NCBI RefSeq assembly: GCF_014764505.1
Contig: NZ_JACXWX010000002.1
Span: 124,001-188,000 of the forward strand
Direction of reading: 5' to 3'
DNA from: Phormidium tenue FACHB-886
GTDB taxonomy: Bacteria > Cyanobacteriota > Cyanobacteriia > Elainellales > Elainellaceae
DNA: 64,000 nucleotides
Shown: piece by piece, positions 7,943 to 16,358 of the stretch
How positions within the stretch are numbered: position 1 is the stretch's first letter
How the letters are laid out: each line of letters begins with the position of its first letter
The notes under the pieces: model-generated
The model's input: only the letters and a program-made list of their open reading frames with translations
Told to the model about the DNA's origin: nothing
Database searches by the model: none
Program-made: the position numbers and the translations under genes

Positions 7943-8986
7943 CTAAGCAGGCTTCGAGTAATGGTTCTTGAGCCGTTGTGCCAGCACCTGTGTTTTTAAG
8001 CCATATTCGATCGCCTCTAAAACCCGGACGACCCCAGTAGTGTTGATCATCTCTACGCTTTTTCCGGTGCGTTGAGCGGCTTGCATGGCTTTATCAGTTA
8101 GCTTATGGCTGGTGTAGCCCGTTATAACCAGGATTAGATCTGCTGTCGCAATGTGGCTTTCGGCTTGTCCGGCTATTTGCGGACCTGCCTGAGCTGTACA
8201 CCAGATTAAATTGACGTTAGCATCGCGCAGACGGTTACGAATGGCAGTTTCTAGACGATCGTGCCCGCCAAAGATCACGACTTTGCCTTCTAGAGCGTTG
8301 TAGGGAGTGGGGCGTTTGTCTGAAGAGCGATGACGAACGCGGGGCTGTACATCGGGGGCACGCTCAACGCGAGAACGGTTCTCTAGCGCTTTGTTGTAGA
8401 TAAAGGTGAGGGTCTGCTCATGGCTGCCGCGCAGGCGAGCCACCGGGCCTTCCTCACTATGGTCGTTAATTTGGGTGATCAGCGCATCCACGACTTCTTC
8501 AAGTGCGCCGATCGCCTTCAGGTCATGAACATGGACCCGGATGGCAATCGCAGCATCGGTGGCGCTAAAGAAATCTTCTTGCTCAGCGATCATCTCTAAC
8601 AGATCGGCTTTTAAGCCTTGCCGCCAGCGGTTGGTCTGCTCATTGAGGCGTTCGTCTAGCAGCCGTTCTTCGTTGAGGATGAGCTGGCGATCGACCGTTT
8701 GGGCTGCCAGCAGAGGGGCATCTGCTAGCTTTTGACGTAGATCTGTTGCTTTGTCTTCTAATTTTTGGCGAGTGACGCTATCTACAAAATCTTCAGCCGT
8801 AAGTTGGGCTAGCATCTGCTCTACTTGCCCTAATAAGGGTTCTAGCCGTTGTTTAATTCTGTCTATTTCCTGCTGAATTTGTTCATCGCGCTGTTGCTGT
8901 AGACGTTTTTCCTCTAGTTCTATCTTTGCCAGGGAAAGAAGATCCTGGACTGAATTCTCTAAGTCATCTAACTCTGAAAGATCCAT
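7943..8986 (-). CDS. Coiled-coil protein with C-terminal DUF2325 domain
   Basis: A 347-residue cytoplasmic protein. Residues ~1-130 are a charged coiled coil (LEEKRLQQQRDEQIQQEIDR and similar). Residues ~235-345 are a DUF2325-type Rossmann-like domain with GKVVIFGGHDRLETAIRNRL, then ADLILVITGYTSHKLTDKAM, then GKSVEMINTTGVVRVLEAI. The biochemical role of DUF2325 is not established as far as I know. The gene stands alone, converging on rpiA. No membrane segments or signal peptide. Confidence 0.8.
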   Translation of the reverse strand: MDLSELDDLENSVQDLLSLAKIELEEKRLQQQRDEQIQQEIDRIKQRLEPLLGQVEQMLAQLTAEDFVDSVTRQKLEDKATDLRQKLADAPLLAAQTVDRQLILNEERLLDERLNEQTNRWRQGLKADLLEMIAEQEDFFSATDAAIAIRVHVHDLKAIGALEEVVDALITQINDHSEEGPVARLRGSHEQTLTFIYNKALENRSRVERAPDVQPRVRHRSSDKRPTPYNALEGKVVIFGGHDRLETAIRNRLRDANVNLIWCTAQAGPQIAGQAESHIATADLILVITGYTSHKLTDKAMQAAQRTGKSVEMINTTGVVRVLEAIEYGLKTQVLAQRLKNHYSKPA

Positions 8987-9761
8987 AACAAGCGTTTTTA
9001 TGAAACGACAGGAACACGTTGATCAATATATGGCAATCCTAATCTTAGAAGGTCACAGCCGGTTTAGGGATCTCACCCGTACCCAGCCATCTGCTTTTTC
9101 AGGACAAATATTCAGGGTTAGGCGTTTGATGCGCCGGACGCCCATTCTACTGACCCAGTGATTATAAAGAGTGGAATGCATCCTGTAACTGATAAGGATT
9201 GAGATAAATCAATCTGTGTAGAAAGGTAGCTAAGCTATAAAACCAATGTTTCCCTCAGCGATCTGGCACTTGTCAAAGAATATTTGATGAAGAGTTTTGT
9301 GTTCACAACTTGTGATCACATCCGTTCACCAAAATCGACAAAGCGCTGGCTGAGGGAGAATGGCCCAATTTCGAGACGGAAATCAGGCAATTGCGGATAA
9401 AGAAGGGCAATTGGATAGTGAGGTTTAAAAGAGTCAGACTGTGAATGACTAAGGGTCGGGGAAGATAAGTAACGTTTACGGCGTAAAGGCAAGCTTCAAG
9501 AAAATACAAGTCGCTTTTAGGATAGGCTTTTGTAAGCGAACATTGTCTGCTGCCAAAAACCCGATTTGCCCCCACACGCCTTTAAAAGTTGAATGGAAAT
9601 CTGGGACGAAAGTTGCTGACTCTATCAAGTTTAGCTAACTTTATTATTGCTATTTTTATAGAGTCTTGGATCAATTGTGACAAGAGAGTTTTGGATCAAT
9701 TGTGACAGGGCAAACTTTTTGAGTAAATATTTCTCTTCCACGATAAGCTTTCCACAAGATT
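8987..9761. other. Gene-free region before the aldo/keto reductase
   Basis: About 775 bp forming the divergent promoter region of the DUF2325 gene (-) and the aldo/keto reductase (+). An open frame on the minus strand at 9303-9575 lacks a ribosome site and any recognisable sequence. The only clear structure is the direct repeat at 9666-9707. Confidence 0.6.
9666..9707. repeat. 17-bp direct repeat in the aldo/keto reductase promoter region
   Basis: TTGGATCAATTGTGACA occurs at 9666-9682 and 9691-9707, exact, with a 25-bp period, ending 54 bp before the reductase start. The copies contain the palindromic core TCAATTGA-like TCAATTGTGA. This could be two operator sites on nearly the same helix face plus 4 bp. 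Confidence 0.85.
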
Positions 9762-10943
9762 ATGCAATATAGGCGATTTGGGCGGACAGAACTTTCCATG
9801 CCAGTGTTCTCCTGTGGTGGAATGCGCTATCAATACAAATGGCAGGACGTGCCCCTGCGAGAAATCCCAGCAGATAACCAGGCAAATCTAGAGGCTACTA
9901 TCCGGCGATCGCTAGAGGTCGGCATCCATCATATCGAAACGGCTAGAGGCTATGGAACCTCTGAGCTGCAGTTGGGCAAGATCTTGCCGACCCTGCCGCG
10001 CGATCAAATTATTGTCCAGACTAAAGTTTCCCCCGAGCCTGACCCTAAGCAGTTTCAGCGCAATCTGGAGCAGTCGCTCAAGAATTTGCAGTTAGATTTC
10101 GTAGATTTGCTAGGGCTGCATGGTGTAAATACACCAGAGCTACTGGAGCAATGTACTCGCCCGGGTGGTTGTCTAGACATAGCCCGTAAATTTCAACAGC
10201 AGGGGCGAATTCGCTACATTGGCTTTTCAACGCATGGAGCCACCGAGACGATTGTTAAAGCGATCGAAACAAATCAGTTTGACTATGTCAATCTGCACTG
10301 GTACTACATCAACCAGTTCAACTGGCCGGCGATCGAGGCTGCAACCGAGCGGGATATGGGCGTGTTTATCATTAGCCCTGCCGATAAGGGCGGCAGGCTC
10401 TATAATCCGCCGCAGAAGCTAGTGGATCTGTGCTATCCGCTCAGTCCGATCGTCTTCAATAATCTGTTTTGCCTGAGCTATCCACAGGTACACACGCTCA
10501 GCGTTGGAGCGGCTCGTCCAGGAGATTTTGATGAACATCTGAAAACGCTGGCGTTGCTAGAGCAAGCATCAGAAATTCTGCCGCCTATCCTAGAACGACT
10601 GGAGCAGGCAGCAATCGCCCAATTCGGCGAAGATTGGGTGCAGACTTGGCATGTGGGCTTGCCTTCGCCCGAAGAAACGCCCGGAGGCATCAACATTCCG
10701 GTGATTCTCTGGCTAAGAAACTTAGCACTGGCATACGATATGGTTGATTATGGCAAAATGCGTTACAACCTGCTGACGAATGCGGGCCACTGGTTTCCCG
10801 GTGCAAAAGCCGATCGCGCCACGCAGCTAGATTTGCGGCGGTGTCTGGCAAACAGCCCTCATGCAGCCAAAATTCCTGCTCTGCTGGCAGAAGCACATCA
10901 GCTTTTGGCCGGCGCAGAGGTTAAACGACTGTCGCAGCAGTAG
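9762..10943 (+). CDS. Aldo/keto reductase family oxidoreductase
   Basis: NAD(P)H-dependent oxidoreductase with a TIM-barrel fold; the substrate is unknown. The 393-residue protein begins MQYRRFGRTELSMPV and contains the AKR active-site region IETARGYGTSE (Tyr in place), the catalytic Lys in VQTKVSP and the His in LLGLHGVN. The usual Asp of the tetrad is Glu here (IETA rather than IDTA). The cofactor end is VHTLSVGAARPGDFDEHL. The C-terminal ~100 residues (GGINIPVILWLRNLALAYDM onward) extend beyond the canonical barrel and lack the Cys-rich ferredoxin motif found in some relatives. It is monocistronic with a repeat-containing promoter region. Confidence 0.88.
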   Translation: MQYRRFGRTELSMPVFSCGGMRYQYKWQDVPLREIPADNQANLEATIRRSLEVGIHHIETARGYGTSELQLGKILPTLPRDQIIVQTKVSPEPDPKQFQRNLEQSLKNLQLDFVDLLGLHGVNTPELLEQCTRPGGCLDIARKFQQQGRIRYIGFSTHGATETIVKAIETNQFDYVNLHWYYINQFNWPAIEAATERDMGVFIISPADKGGRLYNPPQKLVDLCYPLSPIVFNNLFCLSYPQVHTLSVGAARPGDFDEHLKTLALLEQASEILPPILERLEQAAIAQFGEDWVQTWHVGLPSPEETPGGINIPVILWLRNLALAYDMVDYGKMRYNLLTNAGHWFPGAKADRATQLDLRRCLANSPHAAKIPALLAEAHQLLAGAEVKRLSQQ

Positions 10944-11440
10944 CTGAAACCAACAAAACACAGCCAACAGATTAAATAGACCACTCCCCTACTTCCCTAC
11001 GAGTGAAGGATCAGACAATGCGCTGGGCACTGCGAGAGAGACAGGGGCAAAGCTTCGAGACCACCGCTGTCTAAAACGCTTTGCCCCTGAGCCAATTGAC
11101 GATGGCGAAATCAGCCATATCGCCAATGGAATTGTCTGTGCTATGTGATAATGGGCTGTCCGGTAAAGAGGCTGCTTGCTCCTGCGATCTACTTAACGCT
11201 AGTTCTGTTGTGCTTTTAATGTTGGGTTAATACAGACGCGCTTGAGTCTTGTTTGTTGAGCAAATAGGTTGAGTTGGGATGCAGACTCGATTCAACTTTA
11301 GTAGAGCCGGCATTGTAACACTTCCATTCGCTGATAGAGGCACAGCTCATTCAAGCTAGTGTAGGCAGTGATTGTGTGCCAGATAGCTAGGCTTAATCTA
11401 AACACTCATCTTTTTGTTAATCCTAATTGCCGATCAAATT
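10944..11440. other. Gene-free leader region upstream of the ABC importer
   Basis: About 500 bp with no gene. It contains the large inverted repeat at 11042-11089 and presumably the promoter of the phnD-phnC-phnE operon. No known riboswitch class was recognised. Confidence 0.6.
11042..11089. repeat. 12-bp inverted repeat with an overlapping alternative stem
   Basis: CAGGGGCAAAGC (11042-11053) pairs with GCTTTGCCCCTG (11078-11089) across a 24-nt loop. AGACAG just before the left arm can instead pair with CTGTCT in the loop, so two mutually exclusive structures are possible. It may be the aldo/keto reductase terminator (about 100 nt downstream) or a leader switch for the importer operon. Confidence 0.7.
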
Positions 11441-12391
11441 ATGTATTCTTTAACGCGAAAATTGCTTCTACCTGCCGTTCTCTCTGTTTTGCTGCCTCTA
11501 GCTGCCTGTGCGCCCGGTGATAAGCCTGGTGCTACTTCTCCGTCTGGTTCCCCGGTGGCAAGCGGTTCCACAGAAGTTAAACCGTTCGTGACTGGAGCAA
11601 TTCCAGATCAAGATCCAGAAAAGCTACAGCGGCTTTATGGCAAGCTGGCAACATACTTGTCAGAAGAGTTGGGAGTTCCCGTTGAATACAAACCCGTCAC
11701 AGACTACACGGCAGCTGTAACTGCCTTTCGGGTGGGCGATCTGGACATGGTCTGGTTTGGCGGGCTGACTGGGGTGCAGGCGCGGCTGCAGGTGCCGGGC
11801 GCAGAGGCGATCGCCCAACGCGATATTGATGCCCAGTTCCACAGCGTATTTATTGCCAACAAGCAGGCAGGTATTGCACCCATTAGCAATACGAAGGGAC
11901 TGGAGACACTCAAGGGACATACGATGACCTTTGGCAGTGAGTCTTCCACATCCGGTCGGTTAATGCCGCAATACTTTTTGCAGCAGGCAGGCATAACGCT
12001 AGAGGATTTTAAGGGAGAGGTTGGTTTCTCCAAGTCGCACGATGCCACGATTCAGCTAGTAGAAGCGGGCACCTATGAGATAGGGGTTCTCAACCAGCAG
12101 GTCTGGCAAAAGCGGGTGGAGGCAAACGAAGTTGACCTGAGCAAGGTCGAGGTGCTGTGGGAAACGCCTGCCTATTTTGACTATCACTGGGTGATTCAGC
12201 CTAGTGTGAAAGAGCGCTATGGCGCAGATTTTGCCGAAAAGGTGCAGGCAGCACTGCTAAAGCTCGACCCCGGTGTGCCAGAACAAAAAGAGATTTTGGA
12301 TTTGTTCGGGGCGGGCAAGTTCATTTCGACCGAGAACAACAACTACAAGCAGATTGAGGAAGTCGGGCGGCAGCTTGGCAAGATTCAATAG
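11441..12391 (+). CDS. phnD: PhnD-family substrate-binding lipoprotein (phosphonate/phosphite/selenate type)
   Basis: Extracytoplasmic binding protein of an ABC importer. ATG 11441 gives 316 residues that begin with a lipoprotein signal ending LLPLAAC, with Cys as the lipid anchor. The binding-protein fold shows DYTAAVTAFRVGDLDMVWFG, FGSESSTSGRLMPQYFL, GVLNQQVWQKRV and KEILDLFGAGKF. These blocks resemble, from memory, the PhnD subfamily annotated as putative selenate binding (TIGR03431) more than classical phosphonate PhnD. No C-P lyase or phosphite dehydrogenase genes are nearby, so the ligand is open. It leads a tight three-gene operon with phnC 2 nt downstream. Confidence 0.88.
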   Translation: MYSLTRKLLLPAVLSVLLPLAACAPGDKPGATSPSGSPVASGSTEVKPFVTGAIPDQDPEKLQRLYGKLATYLSEELGVPVEYKPVTDYTAAVTAFRVGDLDMVWFGGLTGVQARLQVPGAEAIAQRDIDAQFHSVFIANKQAGIAPISNTKGLETLKGHTMTFGSESSTSGRLMPQYFLQQAGITLEDFKGEVGFSKSHDATIQLVEAGTYEIGVLNQQVWQKRVEANEVDLSKVEVLWETPAYFDYHWVIQPSVKERYGADFAEKVQAALLKLDPGVPEQKEILDLFGAGKFISTENNNYKQIEEVGRQLGKIQ

Positions 12392-12393
12392 CG

Positions 12394-13140
12394 ATGAATA
12401 ATCCTGTGTTGGAGCTACGGCAGGTGAGCCAGCGGTTTGGTCGAATGTCTGCGCTCAACGCGATCGATCTGCAGATTCAGGCGGGTGAGCGAGTGGCGCT
12501 GGTTGGTGTCAGCGGGGCGGGAAAAAGTACGCTGATTCGACTGCTGAATGGAACGCTGTTGCCTTCTGAAGGGGAGGTGTGCGTGCTGGGGCGATCGCTG
12601 AGTCGGCTGTCTGGACGACAGCTACAGCGGCTGCAGCGGCAGATCGGCACGATCTATCAGCAGTTTCAGCTCGTGGATAATCTGGCGGTGGTTCACAACG
12701 TCAATGCGGGGCAGTTGGGGCGGTGGTCTTTCTGCAAGGCGGTGGTGTCGTTGGTTTACCCAATGGAAGTGGAAACGGCAACACTGGCGCTGCAGCGGGT
12801 GGGCATTGCCGAAAAGCTATACGAACGAACCGATCGCCTATCTGGGGGGCAGCAGCAGCGGGTGGCGCTGGCGCGGGTGCTGGTGCAAGACCCGCAGATT
12901 ATTTTGGCAGATGAACCAGTGGCTAGCCTTGACCCAGAGCGCAGTCGTGAAATTATGGCGCTGCTGCGATCGCTGGTGCAAGAGGACAAAAAAACGCTGA
13001 TCGTGAGTTTGCACTCGATCGAGCTGGCGCGGCAGTTTTGCGATCGGATTGTGGGCTTGCGAGACGGGCAAATCTGGTTTGATGCGCCTCCCTCGGCAGT
13101 GTCGAACGAGCTGATTGACGAACTATATCGGCTGAGGTGA
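12394..13140 (+). CDS. phnC: PhnC-type ABC transporter ATP-binding protein
   Basis: Cytoplasmic ATPase that powers the importer encoded around it. The 248-residue protein has Walker A GVSGAGKST, Q-loop IYQQFQLVDNLAV, signature LSGGQQQRVALARVL, Walker B IILADEPVASLD and H-loop SLHSIE. The spacing between the Q-loop and signature includes the insertion typical of PhnC (HNVNAGQLGRWSF). It starts 2 nt after phnD and ends 3 nt before the permease. Confidence 0.93.
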   Translation: MNNPVLELRQVSQRFGRMSALNAIDLQIQAGERVALVGVSGAGKSTLIRLLNGTLLPSEGEVCVLGRSLSRLSGRQLQRLQRQIGTIYQQFQLVDNLAVVHNVNAGQLGRWSFCKAVVSLVYPMEVETATLALQRVGIAEKLYERTDRLSGGQQQRVALARVLVQDPQIILADEPVASLDPERSREIMALLRSLVQEDKKTLIVSLHSIELARQFCDRIVGLRDGQIWFDAPPSAVSNELIDELYRLR

Positions 13141-13143
13141 GGC

Positions 13144-14871
13144 ATGGAGCCAAAGGTGCGGCTGGCTCGTCCTGCTTTTTTCAACGCTGGCATCGGCTGG
13201 GGTTTGCTGGCGCTGACGGTGATCGGGTTATCTTTGGCGGCGGCAGGGTTATTTCAAAGAGAGCTGTTCAACCCGAATGGGCTGCCGCTGCTGGGGCGAT
13301 TCTGGGCGGCTAGCCTCCAGCCAGATTTGAGCCCAGAGTTTCTGCGGTTGGTGCTGAGTGCAGCATTGACGACGCTAGCCTATGCCGTTTGTGGGACGGC
13401 GCTCAGCGTTGCGCTGGGACTGGTGGGTGGTTTGCTAGCTTCGGAGGCGTGGTGGTCTGCGGTGTGGCGGCGATCGCGTCCTGGCTGGGTTGGCGGGACG
13501 GTGGCAGGAGTTCGGCTAGCGCTGGCAGTGCCACGATCGATCCATGAAATGATCTGGGGGTTGTTTTTTGTCAATATCTTTGGATTAGACCCGCTAGTGG
13601 CGGTGCTGGCGATCACCCTTCCCTATGGGGCGATCGTTGCCAAAATCTTTTCAGAAATCTTGGATGAAACGCCCCGTCAGCCGCTGGAGTCCCTGCTGAA
13701 TAGCGGGGTGGCTCCGCTAACGGCATTTTGCTATAGCCTGATTCCGCAGGCATTTTTGGATTTGCTTTCCTACACGTTTTATCGGTTTGAGTGTGCCATT
13801 CGATCGGCGGCAGTTTTAGGGATTATTGGCGCGGGTGGGCTGGGCTATGAAATTTTGCTGAGTTTGCAATCGTTGCGCTATGCCCAGCTCTGGACGCTAT
13901 TTTATTCGCTGTTCCTGCTAAACGGACTGGTAGACTGGGGCAGCGCCTGGCTGCGACAGCGGTTGGGTTCTCCCAGCCGGATTGAGCTAAATTTTCGGCA
14001 TCGTTCTGCTAAAGCCATGCCCCGTCCCTCTATCCGCCGCGACCCGTTGCTGGCGCTGGTGGGCGTTGGCATTGTGGCGTTGATTCCCGCTAGCTTCTGG
14101 TATATCCAAGCAGACTTTAGCAAACTGTGGGCGGCACGAACCCTGACGCTGCTGACAGACGTGGGACGATCGACTTTTCCCATCGCGCTGAATGCCGCTC
14201 AACTGCGGCAGCTTGTCGATCTATCGCTGCAAACCCTGGCGATGTCGGTGCTGGCAATTGCGATCGCCGCAGTCGGCGGGATGCTGCTGTCGTTTCCGGC
14301 AGCGCACAATTTCTTTTTGCCAGGTGGCTTACTGATGGCGCAGCGGCAGCGGGCGATCGGTAAGGTTGGCGCTTGGGCGTTGCTGTTGGTCAGTCGGGCA
14401 CTGCTGCTGATGGGACGGGCAATCCCTGCGCCGATTTGGGCATTGGTGGCGCTGTTTGTTTTGTTTCCAGGGATCTTGCCAGGTGCGATTGCCCTGGGGG
14501 TGCATAACCTGGGCATTGTCGGGCGGCTGATGGCAGAAGTGACCGAAAACCTGGATCAGCGTCCGCTGGCGGCCCTAAAAGCACAGGGGGTGCCTGCTCC
14601 ACTCATCTTCCTCTATGGCGTGCTGCCGCTGACCCTAACGCGATTTTTGGCTTATGTGCTATATCGCTGGGAGGTGTGTATGCGCGAAACGGTGATCGTT
14701 GGCTTGGTGGGGGCAGGCGGCTTGGGGCGAGTCCTCACCGAACAGCTCAGCAGCTTCGACTATGGCGGCATCCTGGTGACGCTGGGCTGCTTTGGGGTGC
14801 TGACGTTTGGCGTGGACTGGCTGAGTGGATCAGCAAGGCGAGCCTTCCGCGCGGGTGCTACGTCGCGCTGA
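13144..14871 (+). CDS. phnE: Fused double PhnE-type ABC permease
   Basis: Integral membrane permease of the same importer. At 575 residues it is twice the usual PhnE size and contains two permease units in tandem. Each unit has its own coupling (EAA-like) loop: LNSGVAPLTAFCYSLIPQAF in the first half and LKAQGVPAPLIFLYGVLPLT in the second. Both halves end in GAGGLG. A single gene can therefore supply both halves of the channel. The linker near residues 280-300 is basic. The 3' end overlaps the convergent DUF815 gene by 14 bp. Confidence 0.92.
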   Translation: MEPKVRLARPAFFNAGIGWGLLALTVIGLSLAAAGLFQRELFNPNGLPLLGRFWAASLQPDLSPEFLRLVLSAALTTLAYAVCGTALSVALGLVGGLLASEAWWSAVWRRSRPGWVGGTVAGVRLALAVPRSIHEMIWGLFFVNIFGLDPLVAVLAITLPYGAIVAKIFSEILDETPRQPLESLLNSGVAPLTAFCYSLIPQAFLDLLSYTFYRFECAIRSAAVLGIIGAGGLGYEILLSLQSLRYAQLWTLFYSLFLLNGLVDWGSAWLRQRLGSPSRIELNFRHRSAKAMPRPSIRRDPLLALVGVGIVALIPASFWYIQADFSKLWAARTLTLLTDVGRSTFPIALNAAQLRQLVDLSLQTLAMSVLAIAIAAVGGMLLSFPAAHNFFLPGGLLMAQRQRAIGKVGAWALLLVSRALLLMGRAIPAPIWALVALFVLFPGILPGAIALGVHNLGIVGRLMAEVTENLDQRPLAALKAQGVPAPLIFLYGVLPLTLTRFLAYVLYRWEVCMRETVIVGLVGAGGLGRVLTEQLSSFDYGGILVTLGCFGVLTFGVDWLSGSARRAFRAGATSR

Positions 14872-16165
14872 GTGGAGGCGCAACCCCTAGCCGCTGCTCT
14901 GCGCTCAAAAAGTCAATAAACTGGCGGGCTGTTCGTCCCGATCGCCCATTGTGCCGCGTTGCCCACTGCAGCGCTCGCTGCTCTAGCTCTTCGGCAGTAA
15001 GGCTGAGGTGGGCTTGCTGGGCTAAGTGACGCACGATGTCGAGATAAGCGGCTTGATCGACTGGCTCGAAGGTGAGCGTCAAGCCGAACCGATCGCTAAA
15101 CGACAGCTTCTCCTGCACCGTATCCCAGGCATGAATCTCATCGCCATCGCGGGGAACAGGACGATCGCCAAAAAATTCGCGGATCAGGTGGCGGCGATTA
15201 GAAGTGGCATAAACCACTACATTTTGCGGACGAGCAGTGAGGTTGCCTTCCAGCACCACTTTCAGCGCTTTGTAGGCATCGTCATCTTCTTCAAACGACA
15301 GATCATCTACAAACAAAATAAACTTTTGGGGCAGTGAGCGGAGGCGATCGGTAATCGCAGGCAGATCGCCCAGGTCGGCTTTGGCAACTTCGATCAGCCG
15401 CAGTCCGCGATCGCCATACTCATGCAGCAAACTTTTGACCAGCGAAGACTTACCAGAACCCCGACTGCCATACAGCAAAACATGCAGCGCCGCATAACCT
15501 GACAGCAGCGCTTCTGTATTTTTAACCAACGCTGCTTTTTGCCACTCATAGCGGGTGAGGTGGTGCAGCCGAATTGGGTCTGGATGCGAAATGCCTGCCA
15601 GCGTCCCAGCTTGCCAACGGAAGGCACGATAAGCGGCAAATAGCCCCGTTCCCATCTGGCGATAGTGCGCCGCCAGATCTGGCAAAGCCTCTGCCCAGTC
15701 CGGCAAGGATTGCAGCGCTGTATGAATGGAAGGGGCGGCAGCGAGGGGATGATTTTCCCAGGCGACAGGGGCAGCAGGCAGAGAAGCGGCTTCCTGCACC
15801 CACTGGCTCAGCTGGTTGCTGTCACAGCTATAGAGCATTTGCAGCGATCGCAGATCCTGACGAGCGGCTGCCACCAGCGGAGCGGGCAGATCGTTTAAAT
15901 GAGAGCGTTGGACTTGCTGCGTAAACGGATTTTCCGCCTGAAGCATCTCGGTTAGCAAAAACGATTGCCAGCTCACCCCTGTCGTAGCTAACGCCTGAAA
16001 CCACTGCCCATAAGCATGCAGGCTAGCAGTTCCAGTATCATCAGGCTGCTGAAGTGCCACCAGCAGCGCCAAAAACGCCCTACCAATGGTGTTCTCCAGA
16101 ACAGCTTGATAAAGCAGTAGTGAGGCTGCTTGCCGCTGTAAACCGAGGATTGCTTCAAATTTCAT
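14858..16165 (-). CDS. DUF815-family AAA-like ATPase
   Basis: A 435-residue cytoplasmic P-loop protein. The C-terminal half carries Walker A GSRGSGKSSLVKSLL, Walker B KFILFVDDLSFEEDDDAY and a sensor-like VVYATSNRRHLIREFF, the signature of DUF815 ATP-binding proteins. The N-terminal ~190 residues form a family-specific helical region. Function is not known; the family resembles AAA+ loaders. Its last 14 bp overlap antiparallel with the permease gene at 13144-14871. Start is ATG at 16165. Confidence 0.88.
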   Translation of the reverse strand: MKFEAILGLQRQAASLLLYQAVLENTIGRAFLALLVALQQPDDTGTASLHAYGQWFQALATTGVSWQSFLLTEMLQAENPFTQQVQRSHLNDLPAPLVAAARQDLRSLQMLYSCDSNQLSQWVQEAASLPAAPVAWENHPLAAAPSIHTALQSLPDWAEALPDLAAHYRQMGTGLFAAYRAFRWQAGTLAGISHPDPIRLHHLTRYEWQKAALVKNTEALLSGYAALHVLLYGSRGSGKSSLVKSLLHEYGDRGLRLIEVAKADLGDLPAITDRLRSLPQKFILFVDDLSFEEDDDAYKALKVVLEGNLTARPQNVVVYATSNRRHLIREFFGDRPVPRDGDEIHAWDTVQEKLSFSDRFGLTLTFEPVDQAAYLDIVRHLAQQAHLSLTAEELEQRALQWATRHNGRSGRTARQFIDFLSAEQRLGVAPPLSAT

Positions 16166-16358
16166 ACGATCCAGCCTTAATAGTCCTTTACCGAGCTTTG
16201 ACAGCAGTTATTGGTCTGTATCCTGGTCATCATGTTGTCGCTAGCCGCTGCAATTGACTTCGCCAGCAAAGTTTTGCCTTGAGTAATCTTAAATATTAAA
16301 CCTGGATAAAATATTTGGTTAGGCTGCAGCGAGTTTTGGTGGAGCGCAAGTTATGTAG

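Noticed and set aside
9303-9575. Minus-strand ORF of 90 codons in the gap before the aldo/keto reductase
   Set aside because: No ribosome site, composition not protein-like, no recognisable motif.
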